64,000 bases of DNA from Brachionus manjavacas (lineage: Eukaryota > Rotifera > Eurotatoria > Ploima > Brachionidae), in assembly GCA_019054805.1 (NCBI GenBank), contig JAHQIY010000021.1, positions 1-64,000 on the forward strand, given 5' to 3'. A program made the translations under genes and the position numbers. This document shows, piece after piece, positions 49,150-57,885 of this stretch (its first letter is position 1; each line of letters opens with the position of its first letter). The notes below the pieces were generated by a model. It ran no database searches, was not told where the DNA came from, and saw nothing but the letters and a program-made list of their open reading frames with translations.

Positions 49150-49938
49150 CTAGTTAAAGTTTATTTTGCAAACTACTGGGGTATGATCCGATGGTTTGTC
49201 TAATAATCTGGGGTTTTTATCTACTATGCAACTGCTAGCTTGGTGTACCATGTAGTTGCTTACTAAAATGTGATCTATACGTACGCCTAAGTTTTTTGCT
49301 AGGCTGCCTCCGCGGTAATCCCACCAAGTAAAATTTTGTGCATTTTGTAAATTATAGTAATTTAGCATATCGGTAAAGCCTAAATTTAGCAAATTATAGT
49401 ACCAGTCTTGCACTTGTATTTGATACAAAGCATCGTTTATAAAGGGCTTAGTGTTGTAGCAATCTGCACTAGTAGGAATAATGTTAAAATCGCCTGCTAT
49501 TACCACTTTTTTATATTGTTGCAGTAAAGTTTTAATATAGTTAAAAAATTCTGTTTGCCATTGCAATTTATATAAAAATTTAGGATTATTTTTACTGCCG
49601 TCTTCTGCTAATATGGGGTTACCGTTTGGCATATATACGTTTACTATTGCAGTATTGTTGTAAACTACTGTAATTAGGCGGGCTTGGGTATCGGTATAAT
49701 TTGGCATATTTTTATGCAAAACGGTGCAGTTATGCTTGCTTAGTATTGCTACTCCGTTATAAGTTTTTTGCAAATTATAATAACTATTGTAGCCCATTGC
49801 TGTAAAATTATTAAAAATTGCTTCGTCTTCGCCTTTAATTTCTTGTAATAGTAAAAAATCTGGATTATGTTGCTGTAGCCAAGTTTGCACTATGGTTAGC
49901 CTACTTTTTAGCGAATTTACATTAAAGGTTGCTAGCAT
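49150..49938 (-). CDS. xthA: exodeoxyribonuclease III
   Basis: An apurinic/apyrimidinic endonuclease and 3' exonuclease for base-excision repair. Intact at 262 residues: TFNVNSLKSRL, FLLLQEIKGED with metal Glu near 37, GVAILSKHN, VNVYMPNG, VIAGDFNIIPTSADCY with catalytic Asp and Asn, LGVRIDHILVS and a closing SDHTPVV with catalytic His. It is followed upstream by erpA on the same strand, the usual alphaproteobacterial pair. The 225-base gap before the SPFH gene holds no gene I can support. Confidence 0.95.
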   Translation of the reverse strand: MLATFNVNSLKSRLTIVQTWLQQHNPDFLLLQEIKGEDEAIFNNFTAMGYNSYYNLQKTYNGVAILSKHNCTVLHKNMPNYTDTQARLITVVYNNTAIVNVYMPNGNPILAEDGSKNNPKFLYKLQWQTEFFNYIKTLLQQYKKVVIAGDFNIIPTSADCYNTKPFINDALYQIQVQDWYYNLLNLGFTDMLNYYNLQNAQNFTWWDYRGGSLAKNLGVRIDHILVSNYMVHQASSCIVDKNPRLLDKPSDHTPVVCKINFN

Positions 49939-50008
49939 TTAAAAAGCCTATGTAGTTTTATGTTATTAATATTTTACTGTATTAATATTATAAAGTAAAA
50001 TGCTAATA

Positions 50009-50404
50009 TTATAAACTAAACGAACTTCCGCACGAGCAACCATCTTTAGCTTCTGCTACCGTTAAAGCAAAGTAAGATGTTAGTAGATCTTGCTTGTAGG
50101 TTAGTTCGGCCGTGCCTATTAATTCTGCCACTTGTTGGTGTACTATAATTTTTATTTTGTTGTCAAAGTTTAGCATTAGGTCTTCTTGTTGGTTGTATTG
50201 GGTGTCTAGTTCAAAAACCGTAGAAAAACCACTACAACCACCACTGGTTATTTTTATTCTAAAATAAGTTTCTGTATCTTTTTTTGCTAAAACCGTAGTA
50301 AGCTTATTATAGGCAGGCTCTGTAACTGTTAGGTTAAAATTATTTACAGACAAAGTTTTAGAATTATTGCTAAAAGTATTATCATTATTAGTAGTGCCAG
50401 ACAT
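50009..50404 (-). CDS. erpA: A-type iron-sulfur cluster insertion protein (ErpA/IscA)
   Basis: 131 residues. The first about 25 are an Asn/Ser-rich extension. The core has the three cluster ligands: Cys in ITSGGCSGFSTVF near 56, and the pair in GCSCGSSFSL at the C-terminus. Such proteins carry Fe-S clusters to target enzymes. Position beside xthA and divergent from argS matches erpA of alphaproteobacteria, though IscA is hard to tell apart by sequence alone. dgt, which usually stands between erpA and argS, is absent: only 165 bases remain. Confidence 0.88.
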   Translation of the reverse strand: MSGTTNNDNTFSNNSKTLSVNNFNLTVTEPAYNKLTTVLAKKDTETYFRIKITSGGCSGFSTVFELDTQYNQQEDLMLNFDNKIKIIVHQQVAELIGTAELTYKQDLLTSYFALTVAEAKDGCSCGSSFSL

Positions 50405-50432
50405 TTTTAATACAAACCTTATGTTTTTATTA

Positions 50433-50460
50433 TTGCTAATTTTTATATAGCTAGTATAAT
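50433..50460 (+). promoter_or_regulatory. candidate sigma-70 promoter for argS
   Basis: TTGCTA at 50433-50438 and a perfect TATAAT at 50455-50460 are 16 bases apart, about 110 bases before the argS start. The region is very AT-rich, so this is a weak call. Confidence 0.35.
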
Positions 50461-50569
50461 TTAACTTAGTAAAACATATTTAATATAACTTTATATACTA
50501 CTATATTAATATGTTTTAATGTAAATGTAAATACTAAAATTTAATAAACTGTAAACTTAAGCGTAAATT

Positions 50570-52297
50570 ATGGATTTTTTTGACTTTTTTTATACCCAAA
50601 TAAACAACAAGCTACAAGATTTTGCTACAGATAACAACATACAATTGCCTAGCAATTACACTAAATTTACAGTGGAGCTACCTAAAAATAAAAACCATGG
50701 CGATATTGCAACCAATATAGCTATGCTGGTTAGCAAGCCTTTGCAATTAAAACCGCAAGATTTTTATAATCAATTTTTGCCTTATTTGCAACAAATAACC
50801 CAATTTAGCGAAATATCTTTTGCTATGCCTGGATTTATTAATTTTAAAGTACAAAATACTTTTTGGCATAATTTACTGTTATTAAGCTTACAAAACAAAG
50901 ATATTAACTTTGCTAGCAATAACATTAATGTTAATGTAGAGTTTGTTTCTGCTAACCCTACTGGCCCTTTGCACGTTGGCAATGCACGTGGGGCTGTTGT
51001 GGGCGATGTGCTGGCTAATTTATACAAATTTTGCGGTTATAATGTAACTAAAGAATATTATGTTAACGATGCTGGCAATCAAATTAATAGTTTAACTTCT
51101 TCGGTTTATATTAAATATTTAGATATTTTAAACATACCGCATAATCTTGGCAATGCAGAATACCCCGCACAATATATTACAGACCTTGCAAATTTAGTTA
51201 TTAAACAACACGGTAATAGCTTAGTAAATAATCAAAATTGGCAACAAATTTTAAAACCTTTGTGTATTAACTATGTAATGGATTTAATAAAATCTGCTTT
51301 GCATAATTTAGGCGTTAAACAACACGTATTTTCTAGCGAAGCCCAAATTGCCACCAAGCAAAATTATAATAATTTAATAGATATTTTAAGCAAGCAAAAT
51401 TTAGTATATGTTGGCACGTTAAACCCGCCTAAAGGCATGGTGGTAGAAGACTTTGAACCCAGAGAGCAAAAACTGTTTAAAGCCACGTTATTTGGCGATG
51501 ATATAGACCGTGCATTAGAAAAATCTAACGGCGATTTAACCTACTTTGCCGGCGATGCTGTTTACCATAAAAACAAGGTAGACCGTGGCTTTAATAAATT
51601 AATAGTAGTATTAGGAAGCGACCATATTGGCTATGGTACCCGTATTTCTGCTTTTGTTAACGCTTATAGCCAAAATAAAGTAAGTATGAATGTACTTTAT
51701 ACTCAAATGGTTAACTTACTGCAAAACGGCAAGCCGGCAAAAATGTCTAAACGTTCTGGTAATTTTGTTTTGTTGCAAGATGTTATAGATGCTGTAGGCA
51801 AAGATATTGTTAGGTTTATTATGATTACCAGAAAAAGCGATGTATCTTTAGATTTTGACCTAGATAAAGTTACCCAAGATAACATGGATAACCCACTGTT
51901 TTACATTAACTACGCCTACGCCAGAATAAACTCGGTAATTGCAAACTTTAAAACAGATTTTGCTAATGTAGATTTAAATAATTATAATTTACAAATTTTA
52001 CAAAACCTAACCCAACCAGTAGAGTTAGATATTATTAAAGTAATTGCCAAATTTAATAGGGTTATAAAATCAACCATAAGTAGCAACGATTTATACAAGC
52101 TTTACCTATATTTATTAGAACTAAGCGAGCATTTGCACTTGTATTGGAATAAAGGCAAAGAAGACGAAAGCTTAAGATTTATTAGCAAAACTAACCAAAA
52201 TTTAACCATTGCTAGAGTATTATTACTACAAGTGTTGGCTAATAGAATAAAAACTATTATGCAACTTTTAGATATTAATATTAAAGAGCGAATGTAA
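50570..52297 (+). CDS. argS: arginyl-tRNA synthetase
   Basis: Charges tRNA-Arg. Intact, 575 residues: N-terminal Add-1 domain (about 1-110), class I signature SANPTGPLHVGNARGAVVGD, YYVNDAGNQINSL, YFAGDAVYHKNKVDRGFN, KMSKRSGNFVLLQDVIDAVG near 395 (many ArgRS lack a canonical KMSK; this one keeps it), and a DALR anticodon-binding helix bundle at the C-terminus. The SPOR gene starts 2 bases after its stop. Confidence 0.97.
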   Translation: MDFFDFFYTQINNKLQDFATDNNIQLPSNYTKFTVELPKNKNHGDIATNIAMLVSKPLQLKPQDFYNQFLPYLQQITQFSEISFAMPGFINFKVQNTFWHNLLLLSLQNKDINFASNNINVNVEFVSANPTGPLHVGNARGAVVGDVLANLYKFCGYNVTKEYYVNDAGNQINSLTSSVYIKYLDILNIPHNLGNAEYPAQYITDLANLVIKQHGNSLVNNQNWQQILKPLCINYVMDLIKSALHNLGVKQHVFSSEAQIATKQNYNNLIDILSKQNLVYVGTLNPPKGMVVEDFEPREQKLFKATLFGDDIDRALEKSNGDLTYFAGDAVYHKNKVDRGFNKLIVVLGSDHIGYGTRISAFVNAYSQNKVSMNVLYTQMVNLLQNGKPAKMSKRSGNFVLLQDVIDAVGKDIVRFIMITRKSDVSLDFDLDKVTQDNMDNPLFYINYAYARINSVIANFKTDFANVDLNNYNLQILQNLTQPVELDIIKVIAKFNRVIKSTISSNDLYKLYLYLLELSEHLHLYWNKGKEDESLRFISKTNQNLTIARVLLLQVLANRIKTIMQLLDINIKERM

Positions 52298-52299
52298 TT

Positions 52300-53226
52300 A
52301 TGAGTATTAATTTTACCAGCAATAACAATAATAACAACGATTTTGATGTTGTTAATTCGGTAGATAATAAAGTTAACAAAAAATATAACTTTTTTGCCAG
52401 CTACGGCTTTGTTTGGCTAGTTATGTTAATTATTTCTGCAGTAGCGTTAACGGTTTTATTTAATTCTTCTGCTAATAATAAAACTAGTGGTGGTATTTTA
52501 GTGGCGGATTCTGCTCTTATTGTAGAAGATTTAACTAAAGACAACCCTATTGTTGGGCAAAATAAGGTTGCTGATTTGTTACAAGAAAGCAACACTGCTA
52601 ATTCTACAGCAGATGTACCGTTTAACGGCGTAGATTTAGCCGAGGATTTTCCGGATGTTAACACTACTAAAACCACTAAAATTAACCCTGTAGAAGAAAA
52701 AAGTTATCAAAACCCTACCGATACCGAAATTACCAAGCTTTTAAAGGCAGATACTACAGACAATACAAACAATACTACTAATAACACCGCTACAACGCAA
52801 GCACAGCCTGCTACAAAGCCAGTGCAAAGCAACAGTGTGGCTGCAGCTAATACCACTAAAACTAAACCTGCAACAAACAAACCACAAACACAAAACACCA
52901 CTGCAAGCCAAAAGCCAGTTGCGGTGGTAGATGTATGGATGGTTAGTGTGTATTCTAGCCCTAATGCTAATTCGTTAATTTCAACAGCGCAAAATTTGCA
53001 GGGTAAATCTAGTAATTTATTAGGTAAAGCCAATTTTTATTCGGTAGCTACTATGGTTAACAATAATAAAACTTTTAGGTTGTTAGTGGCTAATAACTTA
53101 GATTATTATGCCAGCAAACAACAAGCCAGTAACTATTGTGCTAACTTAAAACAAGCCAAGGTAGATTGCTTTGTGGTTAAAGTTAAAAATAACGATTTAT
53201 TTAACAACAAACTAAGTGTAAATTAA
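52300..53226 (+). CDS. SPOR-domain membrane protein
   Basis: 308 residues. A cytoplasmic tail of about 33, one membrane span (about 34-53, YGFVWLVMLIISAVALTVLF), a long flexible Asn/Thr/Gln/Lys-rich linker (about 60-205), then a C-terminal SPOR domain (about 208-300) starting DVWMVSVYSSP and ending KVDCFVVKV. SPOR domains bind glycan strands stripped of peptides at division sites, so this may be the FtsN-like part of the divisome. Two Cys in the domain may form a disulfide. It lies between argS and tatB, as in other alphaproteobacteria, with nagZ and scpAB missing after it. Confidence 0.88.
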   Translation: MSINFTSNNNNNNDFDVVNSVDNKVNKKYNFFASYGFVWLVMLIISAVALTVLFNSSANNKTSGGILVADSALIVEDLTKDNPIVGQNKVADLLQESNTANSTADVPFNGVDLAEDFPDVNTTKTTKINPVEEKSYQNPTDTEITKLLKADTTDNTNNTTNNTATTQAQPATKPVQSNSVAAANTTKTKPATNKPQTQNTTASQKPVAVVDVWMVSVYSSPNANSLISTAQNLQGKSSNLLGKANFYSVATMVNNNKTFRLLVANNLDYYASKQQASNYCANLKQAKVDCFVVKVKNNDLFNNKLSVN

Positions 53227-53465
53227 TGTTTGGTATTAGTTTAGTAGAATTTTTAGTTATTATTTTTGCTTGCTTTTTGTTTTTAAATCCTAAAGATTTT
53301 ATTAGCTTTGTAATTAATATAGCAAAAACTATTAAACAAATAAAAAATTATTTTTACAATATTAACAACGAAGTAGAAAAAATAGATTTTTTAAATAATT
53401 TTAACGATTATACCGTAGTAAAAAAAGCAGACAGCATAAATAATGACTACAAACAAAATAAATAA
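53226..53465 (+). CDS. tatB: TatA/TatB-type Sec-independent translocase subunit
   Basis: 79 residues beginning MFGISLVEFLVIIFACFLFL, one membrane span, then NPKDF where TatB has GPKELP and TatA has FG-PK, then an amphipathic helix to about residue 55. The start shares one base with the SPOR stop, and the gene overlaps tatC by 23 bases. The acidic residue at position 8 (Glu) fits TatB and many TatA. Only one such gene stands before tatC here, whereas tatA and tatB usually both occur, so it may serve both roles or tatA may be elsewhere. Confidence 0.75.
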   Translation: MFGISLVEFLVIIFACFLFLNPKDFISFVINIAKTIKQIKNYFYNINNEVEKIDFLNNFNDYTVVKKADSINNDYKQNK

Positions 53466-54174
53466 ATCTTTTTTACAGCACATGCAACAATTACGCTTGC
53501 TAATTTTGGCAAGCTTTTTTGTTTTATTAATAGCCTTTATAACTTGCTTTTATTTTGTTGCTAATATAAATACTATATTGTTGCAACCTTTGTTTAGTAT
53601 TTTTGCAAAATATAATTTACCTAATCTGGTAATTTCTACCAATTTAACCGATGTATTTTTTAGCAACATTAAACTAGCTTTTTACAGTGCTATTTTTATA
53701 GTTTTGCCTATTATTTTACTATTAATTTATTTTTATATATTAAGTGCGTTAAAACAAAACGAAAAAAATATTGCCGTAATAATTTTGTTGGGTACTCCGC
53801 TATTATTTTGGTTAGGCTTGTTTATTGCCTACTACTTTGGTTTTAATGTGGTGTTAAACTTTTTTATAAGTTATAGCGTAGCTAACAATATAAATATAAT
53901 GCCTAAATTAATAGAATACATAAGTTTAATGTTGCAGGTTTTATTGTTGTTTGGGTTAAGTTTTCAGTTGCCTATAGTATTATTAATTTTAGGATTATTA
54001 CAAATAATTACGGCTAAAAATTTATTGCAATTTTTTAAATTTGCCGTGGTTATAGCCTTTGTAATAGGTGCGGTTTTTACTCCGCCAGACCCACTAAGCC
54101 AAATAATTATGGCCGGCGTGTTAATTTTATTGTATTTAAGTAGTTATGTATTGCTTAAATTGTTAAAATTATAA
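53443..54174 (+). CDS. tatC: Sec-independent translocase TatC
   Basis: The receptor of the Tat pathway that exports folded proteins with twin-Arg signals. 243 residues, six spans. The N-terminus has SFLQHMQQLRLLILASFF (family: H-L-x-E-L-R), the middle FGLSFQLPIVLLILGLL, and the last part GAVFTPPDPLSQIIMA (family: TPPD). It overlaps the tatB end by 23 bases, indicating coupled translation, and its own end overlaps the convergent dnaE end by 6 bases. serS, often next, is absent. Confidence 0.92.
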   Translation: MTTNKINKSFLQHMQQLRLLILASFFVLLIAFITCFYFVANINTILLQPLFSIFAKYNLPNLVISTNLTDVFFSNIKLAFYSAIFIVLPIILLLIYFYILSALKQNEKNIAVIILLGTPLLFWLGLFIAYYFGFNVVLNFFISYSVANNINIMPKLIEYISLMLQVLLLFGLSFQLPIVLLILGLLQIITAKNLLQFFKFAVVIAFVIGAVFTPPDPLSQIIMAGVLILLYLSSYVLLKLLKL

Positions 54175-57100
54175 ATCGGTTATATAAAAATCTACAATGC
54201 TAGAAAAGTTTTTTACTAAGCCTATATCTGTAGTGTTAATAGTACTGTGTTCTAGTAAATATTTATTGTTATTAACATTAATAATAATGCTGTAGTTAGG
54301 TTGGTTAATAATAATAGACTTTAACCGCTCTATTTCTAATAAATTTTTTAAACTTATGTGTATGCAAATGGGTTTTGCTGTTGGTTGTGGTTTAGTTGCA
54401 ACATTATTAAGGTTAGTTGGTTGTGTGTTGTTGGCAACAGTGGTGTTTGCTTGTGGTTTATTGTAGCTTTTACTTTTAGGTTTTTTATAGTTGGGGGTAA
54501 TTTCTTGTATGTTGTCTATAAAAAATTTGGTTTCTTCGTTTTCTATTTTTAAAAATGCTTTTATAATGTAAGATTTACCTTCTTGTAAAATGCTAGAAAA
54601 TTTGGTGTAATTATCGCCAAACAAAATAACATTGTAAATAGAGCCCATATCGTACAAAGATAGGCTGGCAAACATGGCTCCGGTTTTTGTTTTAGAAACT
54701 TTAATTTTCATTAAATAGCCGGCTAAAAATTCTGGATTTTTAGGGTTAAAACTGCCGTTATTAAATTCTGCTAAGCGGGCTTCGGTAATTTGATTGTAAG
54801 ATAAAATTTCGTTATCATCTAGCACTTTTTTATAATCATTTAACGGATGCCCAGACAAAAAGCAACCTAGTACCTCTAGCTCTAATTGTAAGCGTTGAAT
54901 ATGGGTAAACGGAGCAACATTAGATAATTTTAAAGTATTTATAGAGTCTTCTACACTATCAAACAAAGCAATTTGGTTGCTATTTTTAGCATTGTTGGCC
55001 GCTTGGTTAAAAGCAATAAGAGTTTCTATATTTTGCAATAATTGGTTGCGGTTTTGGTGTAGGTCGTCTAATGCGCCAGAAGATATTAACGCCTCTAATT
55101 GTTTTTTATTTAGCAATTTATTTGGCATTTGGGTTAAAAAATCTTCTAACGAAACAAATTTGTTTTCTTGCGTATACTCTTTAATAAAATTAATGGTGTT
55201 TTCGCCAAGCCCTTTTATTGCATTTAGGCTGTATCTAATACATTTTTGGTTATCTATGGTTTCTATGGTAAATTTATTGCTAGCATTATTAACCGAAGGC
55301 GGTAATACTTTAATATTAAATTTGCTGGCTTCTTGCAAATACAGGGCAAATTTATCTATATTGTTGCTATCTAAGTGCATACAGTTGCTTAAAAACTCTG
55401 CAGTGTAGTGTGCTTTTAAATAAGCGGTTTGCCACGCTAACATTGCATATGCAGTAGAATGCGATTTATTAAAACCATAGCTAGCAAAACGTTCCATTTG
55501 GTTAAAAATTTCTTCGGCTAATTGTGGATTTATATCGTTATGTTTTTTTGCCCCGTCTATAAAAATTTGTTTTTGCGTCATCATTTCTTTGGGGTCTTTT
55601 TTACCCATAGCTCTACGCAAAATATCTGCTTCGCCTAAAGTGTAGCCTGCTATAACTTTGGCTACTTCCATAACTTGCTCTTGGTATATCATAATACCGT
55701 AGGTTTCTTGCAGGCTAGGTTGCATTTTAGGGTGCAAGTATTCTATTTTTTCTTTATTATTACTGCGGGCAACATACGCCGGAATGTTCTCCATAGGGCC
55801 AGGACGATACAACGAAATAATAGCAATAATATCTTCTATTCGTGTGGGTTTTATTTGCTTAACCAGTTCGGTCATTCCGCCACTTTCTATCTGAAAAATA
55901 CCAAAAGTATTGCCGTGAGCTAGTAAAGTATTTATTTTTTCATCGTTTTCGGTGGCAATGGTTAGTACGTTTATATCTACATTGTTGTATTTTTTAACGT
56001 CTTTAACGGTATTTTGAATAATATTTAAAGTTTTTAAAGCTAAAAAGTCAAACTTTACTAAACCTACGTCTTCTATGTATTTCATAGAAAAACCTACAGT
56101 AGGAAAATTAGACCCAACATCAAAATAAATTGGTGCCACATTATGTATAGGGTTTTTAGCTATAACCACGCCCGCTGCGTGTGTAGAGATATTGCGGTAT
56201 AAACCTTCTACTTTTAAGGCAATCTCCATTAATTTTTTTATATGTGCATGGTTTTCAATTTCTTGCTGTATAGCGTTGGTGCTATCTATAATTTGTTGTA
56301 AATTTAGCGGTTTAGAAGGCGGACTAAACGGAATTTTTTTAGTTAGTGTGTCTACTTCGTTATATAAAATACCTAAAGCTCTGCCTACATCTTTAATGGC
56401 GGCTCTGGGTTGTAGCGTACCAAAGGTAATAATGCTGGCTACTTTGTCTTCGCCGTATTTTTGCCTAACGTAGTTTATAACTTTGTCTCGGTTGTCTTGG
56501 CAAAAGTCTATATCAAAATCGGGCATAGATACCCTGTAGGGGTTTAAAAAACGCTCAAAAAATAAGCTGTATTTAATGGGGTCTACATCTATAATAAATA
56601 AAGCCCAAGCCACTAAAGACCCCGCCCCAGAACCCCTACCCGGCCCTACGGCAATATCGTTATTTTTAGCCCATTTTATAAAGTCTGATACTATTAAAAA
56701 ATAACCAGAAAAACCCATTTTTATAATTATTTCTAGCTCAAAAGTTAGCCTGCTGTAGTAAATTTCATCTATTTCTGCTTTGCTTTGCTTACTAAAAGGG
56801 TAAACAATGTTATCTAAACGGTGTTGTAGCCCTGTATGTGCCATTTCTTTTATAAGCTCTTCTTCGTTATTACTAAACGAAGGCAACATTAAAGGTTGTT
56901 TTTCTACAAAAAACGAGCAACGCTGTGCAATTAACCAAGTGTTTTCTATTGCTTCTGGTAAATCTTTAAATAAGTTTTGCATTTCTTGTGCAGATTTAAA
57001 ATAGCTGTGCTTAGCCAACTGCTTACGCTTAGGGTTAGAAACCTCTACCCCTTGCCCAATGCACATTAATACGTCTGCGGCTTCGTAATCTTGCTTACTA

Positions 57101-57717
57101 GCAAACGCCACATTGTTAGTGGCAACTATAGGAATATTATAATTACTGGCAATTTCTAACAATTTTGGTTCTAGATTGTAATCTGCTGTGGTAAAAAAGC
57201 GGTTTAGCTCTATATATAAGTTGTTGTTAAATGTATTATTAAGCAAAGTAACAAAGCTGTTTAGCGTATCTTTAGAAGCCACACTTACAATTTTTGCTAA
57301 CAAACCGTCTACTCCGCCAGTTAGGCAAATAATATCGGCATTATAGGTGGTTAAATCGGTAAAATCTACAAAAGGTTTGTCTTCGGTTTGGTTGCTGTAA
57401 TTATTGTAGGCTATTTTATGCAAATGCAATAAATTTTTATAACCATTTTGGTTTTTTGCCAATAACACTACAGGCTGATTTACGGCAAGCGAATCTGTAC
57501 TATATTTAACGTTAAGTTGCATACCAATAATAGGCTTTATTTTTTGCCCCACTATAGTGTTAGAAAACTCCCTAGCACAATAAAGGTTGTTAGTATCGGT
57601 ACAAGCAATTGCAGGCATATTATTATTTTTGCAAAGTTCTGCAATTTTTTTTATGTTAAGCGTACTTTCGCTTATAGAATAATTAGTATGGCACCTTAAG
57701 TGTACAAAATTAAGCAT
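54169..57717 (-). CDS. dnaE: DNA polymerase III alpha subunit
   Basis: The replicative polymerase. Unbroken, 1182 residues. PHP domain (about 1-270) starting VHLRCHTNYSISESTL; GPGRGSGAGSLVAWAL near 358; catalytic MPDFDIDFC near 398 with two Asp; GTLQPRAAIKDVGRALG; the third catalytic Asp region near 560 (VKFDFLALKTL); LYRPGPMENIPAYV; MGKKDPKEMM; then the tandem helix-hairpin-helix and an OB domain near 1000. The tail carries an Asn/Thr/Gln-rich insert (about 1080-1110) and a beta-clamp or tau binding end that I cannot place exactly. Confidence 0.97.
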   Translation of the reverse strand: MLNFVHLRCHTNYSISESTLNIKKIAELCKNNNMPAIACTDTNNLYCAREFSNTIVGQKIKPIIGMQLNVKYSTDSLAVNQPVVLLAKNQNGYKNLLHLHKIAYNNYSNQTEDKPFVDFTDLTTYNADIICLTGGVDGLLAKIVSVASKDTLNSFVTLLNNTFNNNLYIELNRFFTTADYNLEPKLLEIASNYNIPIVATNNVAFASKQDYEAADVLMCIGQGVEVSNPKRKQLAKHSYFKSAQEMQNLFKDLPEAIENTWLIAQRCSFFVEKQPLMLPSFSNNEEELIKEMAHTGLQHRLDNIVYPFSKQSKAEIDEIYYSRLTFELEIIIKMGFSGYFLIVSDFIKWAKNNDIAVGPGRGSGAGSLVAWALFIIDVDPIKYSLFFERFLNPYRVSMPDFDIDFCQDNRDKVINYVRQKYGEDKVASIITFGTLQPRAAIKDVGRALGILYNEVDTLTKKIPFSPPSKPLNLQQIIDSTNAIQQEIENHAHIKKLMEIALKVEGLYRNISTHAAGVVIAKNPIHNVAPIYFDVGSNFPTVGFSMKYIEDVGLVKFDFLALKTLNIIQNTVKDVKKYNNVDINVLTIATENDEKINTLLAHGNTFGIFQIESGGMTELVKQIKPTRIEDIIAIISLYRPGPMENIPAYVARSNNKEKIEYLHPKMQPSLQETYGIMIYQEQVMEVAKVIAGYTLGEADILRRAMGKKDPKEMMTQKQIFIDGAKKHNDINPQLAEEIFNQMERFASYGFNKSHSTAYAMLAWQTAYLKAHYTAEFLSNCMHLDSNNIDKFALYLQEASKFNIKVLPPSVNNASNKFTIETIDNQKCIRYSLNAIKGLGENTINFIKEYTQENKFVSLEDFLTQMPNKLLNKKQLEALISSGALDDLHQNRNQLLQNIETLIAFNQAANNAKNSNQIALFDSVEDSINTLKLSNVAPFTHIQRLQLELEVLGCFLSGHPLNDYKKVLDDNEILSYNQITEARLAEFNNGSFNPKNPEFLAGYLMKIKVSKTKTGAMFASLSLYDMGSIYNVILFGDNYTKFSSILQEGKSYIIKAFLKIENEETKFFIDNIQEITPNYKKPKSKSYNKPQANTTVANNTQPTNLNNVATKPQPTAKPICIHISLKNLLEIERLKSIIINQPNYSIIINVNNNKYLLEHSTINTTDIGLVKNFSSIVDFYITDL

Positions 57718-57810
57718 TTTTGATAAGTTTTTTGTTGCTTTTATAATTTAATTTAAATTATAATATATATTATAGCATAAAATATTTTTAAATTTTTATT
57801 TAATTTGTGT

Positions 57811-57839
57811 TTGGTTTATTTAACAATTTATGCTATATT
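57811..57839 (+). promoter_or_regulatory. candidate extended -10 promoter for the repeat protein
   Basis: TTGGTT at 57811-57816 and TATATT at 57834-57839 are 17 bases apart, and TGC stands just before the -10 (extended -10 form). It lies about 46 bases before the start codon. The 168-base gap between dnaE and this gene holds no other gene. Confidence 0.5.
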
Positions 57840-57885
57840 TATAAAGTATATTTATTTTAACATTAATTAACTAAAGTTAACCGCA

